A stretch of DNA of 64,000 bases from Streptomyces sp. TG1A-60 (lineage in GTDB: Bacteria; Actinomycetota; Actinomycetes; Streptomycetales; Streptomycetaceae), in the NCBI RefSeq assembly GCF_037201975.1, contig NZ_CP147520.1, positions 4,464,001 through 4,528,000 of the forward strand, read 5' to 3'. The notes under the pieces were generated by a model. The model did no database searches, was not told where the DNA came from, and saw only the letters and a program-made list of their open reading frames with translations. Positions 54,606 to 63,759 of the stretch are shown here, piece after piece. The translations under genes were made by a program, and so were the position numbers. The first letter of the stretch is position 1. Each line of letters starts with the position of its first letter.

Positions 54606-55174
54606 TCAGTGCATGCCTGCCGCATCGAGCAGGGTGGTCACGGTGGGCGTGACGAGCCCTGTCAGATTGTCGGCTCCGATCCCCGCGCGGGCGCTGGCGC
54701 CGTCGAAGACCAGGCTGAGCTGCCGGGCCAGCAGGTCGGGATGGCTTGCCCCGCCCCGTTCGGCCTCGGCACGGAAGAAGGCGGTCAGATTCTCTTTCAC
54801 CCGGTGGGCCACCTGGCTTGCAGGGTGGCTCTGGTCTTTGAGCTCGATCTGAGCAGCCAGGTACCGACAGCCTTGGAAGTCGGGCGCACCCGCCTGCTCC
54901 TCCAGCTGGTCGAAGACGTGCAGGATCCGCTCGCGGGGTGAACGGCCGTCGTCCGCCGCCGGCAGGAGCCCGGCCGCGAAGGCAGAGGTGCGTTCCCCAG
55001 GCTCGCCGCCAGCAGTTCGTCCTTGCTCTCGAACAGCTGGTACAGGGAACGCTTCGACACCCCCGCCGCCTTGCACAGCGCCTCGACGCCGATGCCGACA
55101 CCGTCTCGGTAGGTGAGCGTGGCCGCCGCCTCCAGCAGCCGCTCTCTGGTACTTGGCTTCACTTCGGTGGTCAT
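54606..55174 (-). pseudogene. TetR/AcrR family regulator of the hydrolase, single-base frameshift
   Basis: From ATG 55174 the sequence reads TRERLLEAAATLTYRDGVGI, then AALCKAAGVSKRSLYQLFESKDEL-type HTH residues and ELLAASLG. At the C4 run 54995-54998 it leaves frame; the other frame carries ERTSAFAAGLLPAADDG, ILHVFDQLEEQAGAPDFQGC and SLVFDGASARAGIGADNLTG to the end at 54606. The 569 nt are one base short of 190 codons. If the loss is real, the repressor is dead and the hydrolase constitutive; it may be an assembly error. It should bind AAACCGATCGGTTT sites at both promoters. Confidence 0.75.
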
Positions 55175-55206
55175 GCCGCGAGGTTAACTCGATGTGGATA
55201 AAATGA

Positions 55207-55220
55207 AAACCGATCGGTTT
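55207..55220. promoter_or_regulatory. TetR operator upstream of the TetR gene
   Basis: AAACCGATCGGTTT, a perfect 14-bp palindrome 33 nt before the TetR start, identical to 54208-54221. Implies autoregulation. Confidence 0.7.
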
Positions 55221-55559
55221 ACAGCGCCTTGCCGGGGCGATCTCACGCCGCCCACGGGCCGGGCGGGCATGTGAGTACGGTTCCGCTACGCCGGGACGGC
55301 GGTGTTCTCGGCTTCGTCCGGGCGGGGACGCGGTGCAGCCCTGGCGGCCGCCCGTCACCCCCGAAGCCGGAGGGTGCGGCCGCGATGAGGCCGACGGCCA
55401 TCCTGACCCAGCCCCTGGCCAGGCCCGCGCCCACTGGGCGCCGTTGTAGAGGATATCTGCCGCAGCGGCTTCGAACTCTGAGAGGGCGTTGCGTGACTTG
55501 ATGTTGGTTTCGCGATTTGAGTGGGGGGGATATCGGCTGGTTACGGCCCTCTGTCAGCC
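55221..55559. other. Stretch without a recognisable gene
   Basis: These 339 nt between the TetR operator and the ISL3 relic show no family motifs on either strand. The left end of the ISL3 element is probably near the right side. Confidence 0.4.
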
Positions 55560-56040
55560 GCGCGCGAAGGGTCGTGGCCGACCTACCCGTGCCGGGCCTC
55601 GCAGGCCGGGACTTGGTGTGTCCCACGCGCGGCTGCCGGCAGCCCTTCCGCGAGCAGATGCCCGGAGTGTCTGAGCGTCACCAGCGACGCACGGCCCGTC
55701 TGACCAGGTAAGTCAAGGCTGTGGTGAAGGAGTTAGCGGGCCGGGCGGGATCTCGTTTGCTGGCGATACTCGCGGCGGGCCTGCTCGCCACACGGCCCTG
55801 CGCGCCCTGCTGCGCATCCCGCTGCCCACCGGGCGGACGCCCCGCGTGATCGGCGTCGACGACTTCGCTCTGCGCTGGCGGCACCGCTATGCCACCGGGT
55901 GATCGACGCCGAGACCAATGAGCGGATCGACGTGCTGCCCGACCGCACCGCCGACACGCTGGAAGCTTGGCTGCGCGAGCATCCGGGCGTCGAGGTCGTG
56001 TGCCGTGACGGCGCCGTCACGTCCCTGGCGAGCGCGAAGA
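55560..56040 (+). pseudogene. ISL3-family transposase, frameshifted and truncated
   Basis: Several forward frames together match an ISL3 transposase. VADLPVPG and CPTRGCRQPFREQMPG carry the N-terminal zinc-binding segment. SERHQRRTARLTRQVKAVVK and [19 protein letters not shown] follow, then [12 protein letters not shown], the first catalytic Asp in [17 protein letters not shown], and [23 protein letters not shown] and VEVVCRDG with the second Asp. At least two frame breaks occur (near 55780 and 55890), and the C-terminal Glu region is missing after 56040. Confidence 0.7.
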
Positions 56041-56155
56041 AACGCTCGACGCGGGCGCGGTTGCTGGGAAGGCGTCCTCCAGGGCGTCCACGGCGCCGGC
56101 CCAGTCGGCGGGCAGGGTCAAGCTCTCCGCCGCCCAGGCGCCTGCCGCGGCTGGG

Positions 56156-57012
56156 TCACTTGGCGCTCCGAATCCGGGTGTAGCGGCCGCCGTGCGGCCA
56201 GAACGCGCCCGAGGCGGGCATCTTCTTCATGCGGGCGAAGGTCGGCCACGGCGCGGCGGTGACCGTCTCCTTGTACTTTGCGGCTCGCTTGCCGGTCAGC
56301 ACGATCCGGCGCGGGCTGTCGTCGGGGTGGGTGAACTGCACGACGGCGTCGTTCCGGCCCAGACTGACAGGTGTGTGGTAGTAGCCGAAACGGAAGGGCT
56401 TGGGCTCCTTGCTGGCCAGCACCCGCAGGATCGAGAGGGCCGCGTGCACGCCGGTGGGCATACCCCCCGACAGGTCCCGTGCATCACGCCGTAGCCCTGA
56501 CGGATCGCCGCCGCATCGCCCACGGCATAGACGTCCGGGTGGAAGACCGAGCACAGCGCGCTGTCGGTGACCACACGGCCGCGCTCGTCGACGGTCAGGC
56601 CCGCGGCGGCCGCCAGCGGCGAGACACGGGTGCCGCTGGTCCACAGCACCGCGCCCGCCGGGATGCTGGAGCCGTCCGCGAGCTCGACACTGTCCGGCAG
56701 CACCTTGGCCACCTCGACGCCGCTGCGCACCCGCACGTCGAGCCGGGCGAGCGCCGCGTCCATGTAGGCCTTGGCCTTCGGGTGCATGCTCACGCCCGGC
56801 TCCTGCCGGCCCAGCAGCACCACCTCGAGCTCCGGGTGCCGCTCGGCGATCTCCGCGGCGGCCTCGACGCCGGTGAGGCCGCTGCCGCCGACCACGACGG
56901 TCCCACCGTCGAGCCGGGTCAGCCGGTCGGCGAGGATGGCGGCGTCCTCCGGGCTGTTGAGGGTGTAGGCGTGGTCGTCCACGCCGGCGCCCACGATCGG
57001 CTCCGGAGTCAA
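56156..57012 (-). pseudogene. Type II NADH-dehydrogenase-like FAD oxidoreductase, truncated and frameshifted
   Basis: The first frame starts inside the protein (DDHAYTLNSPEDAAILADRL) and includes the NADH-binding VVVGGSGLTGVEAAAEI, the WTSGTRVSPL strand and the C-terminal FAD motif DVYAVGDAAAIRQGYGVMHG. After a slip at the C6 run 56463-56468 the other frame continues GGMPTGVHAALSILRVLASK, HTPVSLGRNDAVVQF and the final WPHGGRYTR. The first FAD-binding domain (GxGxxG, about 110 residues) is missing beyond 57012. The enzyme would oxidise NADH and reduce quinone at the membrane; this copy is dead. Confidence 0.72.
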
Positions 57013-57334
57013 CCCTCGAAGGACTTCTGGAGCCGACCGCTTAGCCGTACGGCATGCTCGCTGGCCGAGGGTGCGGTCTGAATCATTCCCGTACCCCGGG
57101 GCATCAGGTGATCACCTTGCTCTCGGCCGACGAAGGGATTTTCTATGGCTCAGCCGAAGGCGGACGACCACCCCGAGCCCCTGGTCTGTCAACCGAACGT
57201 TTTACAGTCCCTGAGCGGACTGGGCGGCACCAGGGTGGACCAGCCATCAAGTCGATCAAGGTCGGATGCCTCTGATCAGGGAATACTGGACTCTGCGGCA
57301 CTGCCCGGCACCAGCCGGGATGATCATGCAGGCC

Positions 57335-57360
57335 CTTGTAATGCGTAGGTCGTCGGTTCG
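57335..57360 (+). repeat. Right attachment-site core (duplicated tRNA-Thr segment)
   Basis: The 26 bp are identical to 51390-51415 inside tRNA-Thr. No other part of the tRNA follows: the next bases are GTCGTGG, not AATCCGAC. The minus-strand phosphotransferase relic begins directly at its right edge. Confidence 0.8.
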
Positions 57361-57480
57361 GTCGTGGTCCAGGAGCCGGACCGCCCCGTCGCCGTCCCAC
57401 ACACGCAGGGCCACCGGCTCGCCCTCTCCCTCGTAGAACCCCTCCAGGGTGGCGGCCAGCTCGTCCGGGACATCGATCAC
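57361..57480 (-). pseudogene. Aminoglycoside-phosphotransferase-type gene, cut at the att site
   Basis: From GTG 57480 the frame reads MIDVPDELAATLEGFYEGEG, then EPVALRVWDGDGAVRLLDHD. The start matches streptomycin-6-phosphotransferase-like proteins. Roughly 80 residues that should separate F-Y from EPVALR are deleted in frame. The frame then enters the att core at 57360 and loses similarity. The catalytic HGD region is absent. The 240 nt to the right (57481-57723) show no recognisable gene. Confidence 0.5.
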
Positions 57481-57723
57481 GCGGGCGGCACTACGCGCGC
57501 GTCTTCCGGGAATTCCCCGTGCGCCCCAGCGGCGACGGCGCTACGCACCGGGCCCGCACCGAGCTCGGGGTCCTCGGCCTTCTCGTACGTGAGGTTGTCG
57601 GCAGGGGCCGAACGTGTGCGGGCGGACGGCGTGCATGACGGGTTCCACCGCAGGTGTCGTCGAGCGCACTCGCCTGCTGAGGGCGGGTCGTTCGTTCTCG
57701 CGTGGTGAGCCCAGCCTCTGACC

Positions 57724-58959
57724 TCAAGCATGTTTGAGGTCGAGCGTGTCCTTCGGTCTTCTGCCCAGCGCCAGCGAAACGGCAGCGAGGGCGCTGTTGA
57801 ACGACACCTCCGACAGCACGCCCGGCGCCGCGACCTGGTCGCCCGCGAGGTACACGCCGTCGCCCCGGTCCACGGCCGGGCGGTCGCGCCAGCTGGTGCC
57901 GGGCGGATCGACCGCCCCCGTACGGCCGCTCGCGGTCGCCTCGTGCTGCCAGGTGACCCGGTCCCGCCAGCCGGGGAAGGCCAGGTCCAACAGGCGCTCG
58001 GCCCGGGTGACGCCATCCGCCCGCGACTCCTGCGGGCCGATCGGGAACTGCCCCTGGATCAGCTGTTCGCCCACCGGGGCCAGCGTGCGGTCCTGCGCGG
58101 TGAACCGCTCGATCCAGCCGGGCGCGTCCAGGTCGGAGACCGCGAACGCGTCACCGCGCCGGGTGCGGACGGCGAGGTCGACGAGTGCGGTAGGCCGCTC
58201 GGCCAGGTCAGCGAGTCGTCCCTCAACAGGCGGCGGGCGGCGTGGGAGGGATGTGGCCACGATGACCGGGCCGTGGGCGCGCCCGTCGGTGTCGAGGCTG
58301 TCCACCCGGCTCAGGGCCTCCATGCGCACGCCCAGGTTCCAGGCGCGGGCCGCCATCCGGTCGACGACGCTCGCCCAGCCGCCGCGCGGGTAGTGCGCCT
58401 CCGGGGGCAGCTTCGTGGCCCGCCGCAGCCGTTCCTGCACGAACGCGGCTGACAGGGAGCCCGGGTCGTGGTGGTACAGCGCCACCGCCGCGTAGTGGGC
58501 GGCGGCGCGTGCGGCTTCCTCGCCCGCCTGCTCCGTCGCCCAGGTGAGGAAGTCGGCGTCGATGGGCGCCCGTTGGCCCGTACGGCGTGGGCGGAGGAGC
58601 CTGAGCATCCCGAACGGCGGGGTCCGGCGCAGGGCGCCCCTGTGGTGCAGGCGCAGCCGGGCCGCCTCCAGGGGCGGGAGAGGCGCGAGCGGAGCGATCA
58701 GGTTCCGCTGCGTGAGCCAGGTCCAGTGCGGGCCGCCGCTGTACAGAGCGTGCGGTCCCTCGTTCGTCCGGTACGGCCCCTCCGCGGTCCGGGCCCGGCC
58801 TCCGAGCGTGTGGTGCGCCTCGTACACGGTGACCTTCGCGCCCGCCTCGGCGGCGGTGATCGCCGCGGTGAGTCCGGCGAAACCGCCGCCGATGACGGTG
58901 AGGGGGGTGGTGGTGCGGGCGTGGTGGAGGGGGCGGTGGTGGGTGGGGGTGCGGCGCAT
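57724..58959 (-). CDS. FAD-dependent oxidoreductase of the amine-oxidase/phytoene-desaturase type
   Basis: Protein of 411 aa. The dinucleotide motif VIGGGFAGLTAAITAAEAGAKVTVYEA starts near residue 22, directly followed by the GGRA motif (LGGRARTAEGPYR) that marks this superfamily. The C-terminal FAD motif is GDGVYLAGDQVAAPGVLSEV. The middle is poorly conserved. It may desaturate or oxidise a hydrophobic substrate; no carotenoid genes are adjacent, so no pathway is assigned. ATG 58959 after cgagggag. Transcribed toward the element's right edge. Confidence 0.8.
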   Translation of the reverse strand: MRRTPTHHRPLHHARTTTPLTVIGGGFAGLTAAITAAEAGAKVTVYEAHHTLGGRARTAEGPYRTNEGPHALYSGGPHWTWLTQRNLIAPLAPLPPLEAARLRLHHRGALRRTPPFGMLRLLRPRRTGQRAPIDADFLTWATEQAGEEAARAAAHYAAVALYHHDPGSLSAAFVQERLRRATKLPPEAHYPRGGWASVVDRMAARAWNLGVRMEALSRVDSLDTDGRAHGPVIVATSLPRRPPPVEGRLADLAERPTALVDLAVRTRRGDAFAVSDLDAPGWIERFTAQDRTLAPVGEQLIQGQFPIGPQESRADGVTRAERLLDLAFPGWRDRVTWQHEATASGRTGAVDPPGTSWRDRPAVDRGDGVYLAGDQVAAPGVLSEVSFNSALAAVSLALGRRPKDTLDLKHA

Positions 58960-59129
58960 GGGCGGGGCTCCCTCGGGTCGGATTCGCCTGTCGGTGAGTA
59001 CGACGGGGGAGGGCGCCCGGATGTGACATGGGCCGGCGGTGGGTCCTGGTGTCGGGTCGTGGTGGCGGGGTTTCGTGGGTGATGCCGCAGGTCCGGAGGA
59101 CTGTCAGTGGTGGGGTGCACGATGGGGTC

Positions 59130-59798
59130 ATGGTGAGGGCGAGGTCGGTGGTGAAGGTGGCGCGGCGGCCGGAGGTGCGGTTGCCGGCGCTGGAGGCGTA
59201 CGCGGGCGGCGGGCTGGAGCCCGACGGGGACTACGACGGGCTGGAGTTCCGGGAGGAGGACTTCGCCGGGCAGGACGGTGGGGGCGCCCGGTTCATGGAC
59301 TGCGCGTTGACGGGCTGCGCGCTGGATGGGACCCGGCTGCACCGGGCCCGTGTTCTCGACTCCGTGCTCATCGGGATACGGGGGGTCGGTACGGATCTCG
59401 GTGAGGCGACGTTTCGGGACGTCGAGGTGGTGGATGCGCGGCTGGGCGGGGTGCAGTTGCACGGGGCCGTGCTGGAGAGGGTGCTCGTTCGCGGCGGGAA
59501 GATGGACTGTCTGAATCTGCGTGAGGCTCGGCTCAAGGATGTGGTGTTCGAGGACTGTGTTCTCGTCGAGCCGGATTTCGGGGGTGCGCGGTTGGAGCGG
59601 GTGGCGTTTGTGGGGTGTGCCGTGAAGGGGGCGGATCTCAGCGGGGTGAGCCTGGCGGATGTGGATCTGCGGGAGGCGGTGTCGGTGGAGATCGCGCGGG
59701 GGGTGGATCGGTTGTCGGGGGCGGTGATCAGCGCGGCGCAGTTGATGGATCTGGCGCCGGTGTTGGCGGGGGAGATGGGGATTCGCGTGGAGGGATGA
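59130..59798 (+). CDS. Pentapeptide-repeat protein
   Basis: Protein of 222 aa. Residues about 60-190 consist of pentapeptide units A(D/N/T)LXX-like: EFREEDFAGQD, ARFMDCALTGCALDGTRLHRARVLDSVL, ATFRDVEVVDARLGG, LNLREARLKDVVFEDCVLVEPDFGGARLERVAFVGCAVKGADLSGVSLADVDLREA. This folds into a right-handed quadrilateral beta-helix. Relatives such as Qnr/MfpA mimic DNA and protect gyrase; nothing visible proves that here. Cytoplasmic. ATG 59130 is chosen over longer in-frame starts by codon pattern. Strong terminator at 59799-59842. Confidence 0.85.
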   Translation: MVRARSVVKVARRPEVRLPALEAYAGGGLEPDGDYDGLEFREEDFAGQDGGGARFMDCALTGCALDGTRLHRARVLDSVLIGIRGVGTDLGEATFRDVEVVDARLGGVQLHGAVLERVLVRGGKMDCLNLREARLKDVVFEDCVLVEPDFGGARLERVAFVGCAVKGADLSGVSLADVDLREAVSVEIARGVDRLSGAVISAAQLMDLAPVLAGEMGIRVEG

Positions 59799-59842
59799 GG
59801 GGGTGGGGGCGCGGGGGTCTCAGCCCTCGCGCCCCCACCCCC
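59799..59842 (+). terminator. Terminator of the pentapeptide gene
   Basis: Perfect 15-bp arms (59799-59813 and 59828-59842) with a 14-nt loop, starting at the stop codon. Confidence 0.8.
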
Positions 59843-59918
59843 ACCCGCCCTCTCCTCCAGGGGCTGTTCCCCCTCGACCCCGTTGTGCGCCTTGGCGCGC
59901 CCGTGCCTTCGTGGTGGG

Positions 59919-60419
59919 CTAGGGCAGGCGGGGGAAGCGGGACTGGAGGGTCCAGATAACGGGGTTCTCTGCCAGGGGTTCGTGTAGGTCGCAGAGGTCG
60001 GCGATCAGGTCGTGCAGGAAGTCCCTCGCCTCGCGGCGGAGTTCGGTGTGGGAGAAGGTCAGCGGGGGGTCTTCCGGCGCCATCCAGTCCGCCTCGACGT
60101 CGACCCAGCCGAAGCGGCGCTCGAAGAGCATGCGGTCGGTGGACTCGGTGAAGTCGAGTTCCGCGTGCTGGGGCCGGGAGGCGCGGGAGCCCGCCGGGTC
60201 CTGGTCCAGTCGTTCCACGATGTCGCACAGCGCCCACGCGAAGTCCAGCACCGGCACCCACCCCCAGGCTGTGGACAGCTCCCGGTCCGCCTTGCTGTCG
60301 GCGAGGTAGACGTCGCCGCAGAACAGGTCGTGCCGCAGCGCGTACACGTCCGCGCGGCGGTAGTCGGTCTGCGGCGGGTCGGGGAAGCGGTTGGAGAGGG
60401 CGTAGCCGATGTCGAGCAC
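59919..60419 (-). CDS. Conserved hypothetical cytoplasmic protein
   Basis: Not recognised. Protein of 166 aa, acidic, without signal or membrane segment. The sequence has DVYALRHDLFCGDVYLADSK, a TAWGWVPVLDFAWALCDIVERLDQDP helix, the FERRFGWVDVEADWMAPEDPPLTF strand pattern and HTELRREARDFLHDLIADLCDLHEPLAENP. Good codon bias and clear of its neighbours support a real gene. It starts at a GTG (60419) with a weak ribosome site and is divergent from the M1 peptidase gene 36 nt away, so the two share a promoter region. Confidence 0.65.
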   Translation of the reverse strand: MLDIGYALSNRFPDPPQTDYRRADVYALRHDLFCGDVYLADSKADRELSTAWGWVPVLDFAWALCDIVERLDQDPAGSRASRPQHAELDFTESTDRMLFERRFGWVDVEADWMAPEDPPLTFSHTELRREARDFLHDLIADLCDLHEPLAENPVIWTLQSRFPRLP

Positions 60420-60455
60420 GTAGGGATGGTGTCATGTCCCCATAGGATCTCCGGC

Positions 60456-61922
60456 GTGTCCCGATCCGCACCGGTTGTCCCGGCCGCCGCCCTGCTCACG
60501 CTCGCCCTGGCCCTCACCCTCACTCTCGTCTCGTGCACCGAGGGCGCCGACGTCGGCAGCCGCGGCTCCGCCGGCCTGGGGGACCCGTACTTCCCGAAGC
60601 TCGGCAACGGCGGCTACGACGTCACCCACTACGGCCTGACGCTCCAGTACGAACCCCCTTCCGGCATCGGGAACGACGACCGGTTGCGCGGCACCGCCGT
60701 CGTCACCGCGCGGGCCACCCGGGCCCTCGACGCCTTCAACCTCGATCTGAAGGGGATGGACGTCGAGTCGGTCGCCGTCGGGGACGCGGCGGCACGTTGG
60801 AGCAGGGCGGGGCAGGAGCTGACCGTCACGCCGGCGCACGGGATCGACGAAGGGGAGAGGTTCCGCACGACGGTGCGCTACGCGGGCGCCCCGGAGACGA
60901 TCACCGACCCGGACGGCTCCCGGGAGGGCTGGCTGCCGACCGCCGACGGCGTCCTCGCGCTCGGTGAACCGACGGGCTCGATGACGTGGTTCCCCGGCAA
61001 CCACCACCCCTCCGACAAGGCGGCCTACGACATCACGGTCACCGTCCCGGAGCCTCTGCGGGCGGTCTCCAACGGGGAGTTGCGGAGCGAGTCCGCCAAG
61101 AACGGCCGTACGACCTACGCCTGGCACACCGCCGAACCGATGGCGAGCTATGTGGCCACGCTCGCGATCGGCACCTACGAGATCCGGCACTCCGGCGGGG
61201 GCGGGACGGCGGGCTCGGACGGACTGCCGGTGTACGTCGCCGTCGACCCCACGCAGGCCGAGAAGAGCCGAGCGGTGCTCGGCCGTATCCCGGAGGTGAT
61301 CGAGTGGGCCGAGGCCGGTTTCGGCCCGTATCCCTTCTCCTCCACCGGCGCGATCGTCGACCGGCCGGAGGACGTGGCGTACGCGCTGGAGACCCAGAAC
61401 CGCCCTGTCTTCCCCGGCGCCCCCGACATCCTGCTCCTCGTCCATGAACTGGCCCACCAGTGGTACGGCGACTCCGTCACCCCGAAGACCTGGCGCGACA
61501 TGTGGCTCAACGAGGGCTTCGCCACGTACGCCGAGTGGCTGTGGCAGGAGGACCACGGCGGCCACACCGCCCAGGAGATCTTCGACGCCCTGTACGCGGG
61601 TGACTACTACGAGGACGCCGCCTCGAACGCGGCCGTGTGGGACTTCCCGCCCGCGAAGCCGCCGAGCGCGGCCCGCATCTCCGACAGCCCGGTGTACCAG
61701 CGGGGCGCCATGGTCCTCCACAAGATCCGCGAGGCCGTCGGCGACGACGCCTTCCTCGGCCTGCTGCGGGGTTGGGCCACGGACCGTCGCCATGGCAACG
61801 CGGATACGGCCGACTTCACGGCGTACGCCGAGAGGTACGCGCAGAAGACGGCCCCGGACGCCGACCTGACACCGGTCTGGGGCGACTGGCTGTACGGGGA
61901 GGGCAAGCCGCCGGAGGCCTGA
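60456..61922 (+). CDS. M1-family zinc metallopeptidase, lipoprotein
   Basis: Aminopeptidase-type gluzincin (488 aa). The N-terminal lipobox signal ([21 protein letters not shown]) predicts a surface lipoprotein. The N-terminal M1 beta-saddle ([28 protein letters not shown]) is followed by [16 protein letters not shown], which stands in place of the usual GAMEN loop. The zinc site [27 protein letters not shown] gives HExxH-18-E. The tail [18 protein letters not shown] carries the conserved Tyr. The ERAP-like C-terminal domain is missing, as in short bacterial forms. GTG 60456 is the chosen start. Confidence 0.88.
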   Translation: [488 protein letters not shown]

Positions 61923-62092
61923 GACGGCCACCCCGCCGACGAGTGCTCCGACGCGCCCGTTCAGCCGGCCTGCGCCTGTCTGCGCCTCCGACTTCTCGAA
62001 CTCCGTGAGCAGGCGGGTTGGTTGGGGCGGCCAGGGGCCGGTCTCCCGTCGACTCGACGAGTTCCCGGCGGGTCCACCGGCGCCGGCCCAGG

Positions 62093-62190
62093 ATGAGGCG
62101 AACCTACGCCTGCACCGCGTGCGGAGCCGGGTCCCCCGGGGACAAGAACTCCGCCCGCGTGATGCTCGTCCGGGCCGGTCTCAACCCGGC
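62093..62190 (+). pseudogene. TnpB (IS200/IS605) zinc-ribbon fragment
   Basis: The frame reads MRRTYACTACGAGSPGDKNSARVML in part: RTYACTACG, SPGDKNSARVMLVRAG, LNPAG. The CxxCG ribbon followed by -DKNSARVML-RAG-NP is the C-terminal end of TnpB proteins, the RNA-guided nucleases of IS605-type elements. The other ribbon cysteines and the RuvC core are missing upstream. The element's right-end hairpin survives at 62244-62270. Confidence 0.6.
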
Positions 62191-62243
62191 TGGTGATCGT
62201 GCGAGAGCTGCCGGACCGCCGGTCCACAGCCGACGTGAGCCAA

Positions 62244-62270
62244 TCCTCCCTCCCTTCGGGGAGGGGAGGA
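62244..62270 (+). repeat. IS200/IS605 right-end hairpin
   Basis: TCCTCCCTCCC, a short loop and GGGGAGGGGAGGA form an imperfect hairpin, followed by TTCAATC. A G-rich hairpin ending ATTCAA a short way after tnpB is the usual right end of streptomycete IS605 relatives. Confidence 0.55.
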
Positions 62271-62322
62271 TTCAATCGGGCGACGTATCGCGGGTGGGGG
62301 AGGGCGGGATGCGGAGACGGAG

Positions 62323-62355
62323 CGAGCCCCCGTCCCGGTGCGGGGCGGGGGCTCG
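62323..62355 (-). terminator. terD terminator
   Basis: 15-bp arms with one mismatch (62323-62337 and 62341-62355) around a 3-nt loop, about 75 nt beyond the terD stop. Confidence 0.7.
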
Positions 62356-62430
62356 ATCAGGACGCGGTCCGCTGTGGACGTCCGCCGGGACGTCGATCGC
62401 CGGCCTCGGTCGTGGACGTCGGACGTGACG

Positions 62431-63006
62431 TCAGACGCTGACGCCGAAGTCCTGGGCGATGCCGACGAGGCCCGAGGCGTAACCCTGGCCGACGGCGCGG
62501 AACTTCCACTCGGCGCCGTTGCGGTACAGCTCGCCGAAGACCATGGCGGTCTCGGTGGCGGCGTCCTCGGAGAGGTCGTAGCGCGCGATCTCGGCGCCGC
62601 CCGCCTGGTTGACGATGCGGATGTAGGCGTTGCGGACCTGGCCGAAGTTCTGCGAGCGGTTCTCGGCGTCGTAGATGGAGACCGGGAAGACGATCTTGTC
62701 GACGTCGGCCGGGAGGCCCGCCAGGTTGACGTTGATCGCCTCGTCGTCGCCGGCGCCCTCGCCCGTGCGGTTGTCGCCGGTGTGGACGATGGTCTGGTCC
62801 GGGGTCTGCTTGTTGTTGAAGAAGACGAAGTGGCCGTCCGAGTAGACCTTGCCCTCCGGGTTGACCGCGATCGCGGACGCGTCGAGGTCGAAGTCCGTGC
62901 CGGTCGTGGTGCGGACGTCCCAGCCGAGGCCCACGGTGACGGCGGTCAGGCCCGGAGCCTCCTTGGTGAGCGAGACGTTGCCACCCTTGGACAGGCTTAC
63001 AGCCAT
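62431..63006 (-). CDS. TerD-family calcium-binding stress protein
   Basis: Protein of 191 aa. [20 protein letters not shown] at the start and the Ca-binding segments [11 protein letters not shown] and the acidic [28 protein letters not shown] match TerD/TerE. The rest ([56 protein letters not shown]) is standard. TerD proteins take part in tellurite and general stress resistance and in streptomycete differentiation. Cytoplasmic. Encoded alone here, as one of several copies streptomycetes have. aaggactcccaacc precedes the ATG. Confidence 0.93.
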   Translation of the reverse strand: MAVSLSKGGNVSLTKEAPGLTAVTVGLGWDVRTTTGTDFDLDASAIAVNPEGKVYSDGHFVFFNNKQTPDQTIVHTGDNRTGEGAGDDEAINVNLAGLPADVDKIVFPVSIYDAENRSQNFGQVRNAYIRIVNQAGGAEIARYDLSEDAATETAMVFGELYRNGAEWKFRAVGQGYASGLVGIAQDFGVSV

Positions 63007-63206
63007 GGTTGGGAGTCCTTCCCTCGTTTGCTTACATGCCCTACGTGTCCTACGAGCTTCGTGCCGTTGACGAAGCTACCTGCACCTGTATGAACGTAGA
63101 GAGGGGCGCCAGAGGTTCCAGCGGTTTTTACTTTCTTTACCGAGCATCACCGGGTGCGGGTGAAAAGCGCGTGACGTGGACCGGACATCCGCGCGACCAT
63201 GGGGGC

Positions 63207-63674
63207 ATGTCCGGTCCTTCTCGGGGGCCTGGGGGCCCGTCCCCCAGAAGCCTCGGCATCAGCATTCGTGGCTCCGTCTCGCTTCCCGAGTCCGAGCTCA
63301 TGTGGCGTTTCTCCCGCTCCTCCGGTCCCGGCGGACAGCACGTCAACACCAGCGACTCGCAGGTCGAGCTGAGGTTCGACCTCGCGAACACCGACGCACT
63401 GCCCGAGGTGTGGAAGGTGCGGGCGCTGGAGCGGCTCGCGGGGCGGCTCGTCGACGGCGTCGTCAGTGTGCGGGCCTCCGAGCACCGTTCCCAGTGGCGG
63501 AACCGGGAGACCGCGGCCGTACGGCTCGCCGCGCTCCTCGCGGAGGCGACCGCGCCGCCGCCCAGGCCGCGCCGGGCCACCCGGGTCCCGAGGGGGATCA
63601 ACGAGCGGCGGCTGCGGGAGAAGAAGCAGCGGTCCGACACCAAGCGGGGGCGGTCGGGGCGCGACTGGGGCTGA
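63207..63674 (+). CDS. arfB: Ribosome-rescue peptidyl-tRNA hydrolase ArfB (YaeJ)
   Basis: Protein of 155 aa of the RF1-like class that releases stalled ribosomes without a stop codon. The catalytic loop SSGPGGQHVNTSDSQVELRF has the GGQ motif with the ester-cleaving Gln at about residue 50. The C-terminal basic tail (PPRPRRATRVPRGINERRLREKKQRSDTKRGRSGRDW) is the part that in ArfB threads the empty mRNA channel. It begins at ATG 63207; the upstream open frame is rejected because of the conserved N-terminus length. Confidence 0.9.
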   Translation: MSGPSRGPGGPSPRSLGISIRGSVSLPESELMWRFSRSSGPGGQHVNTSDSQVELRFDLANTDALPEVWKVRALERLAGRLVDGVVSVRASEHRSQWRNRETAAVRLAALLAEATAPPPRPRRATRVPRGINERRLREKKQRSDTKRGRSGRDWG

Positions 63675-63759
63675 CCGCCCACGGGGACCTGTCGCGCCCA
63701 CGCGGCGCAGCAGCACGGGGACACGGCCCCGCGCCCCTTTCCGAGCCGCCCCGGACTCC

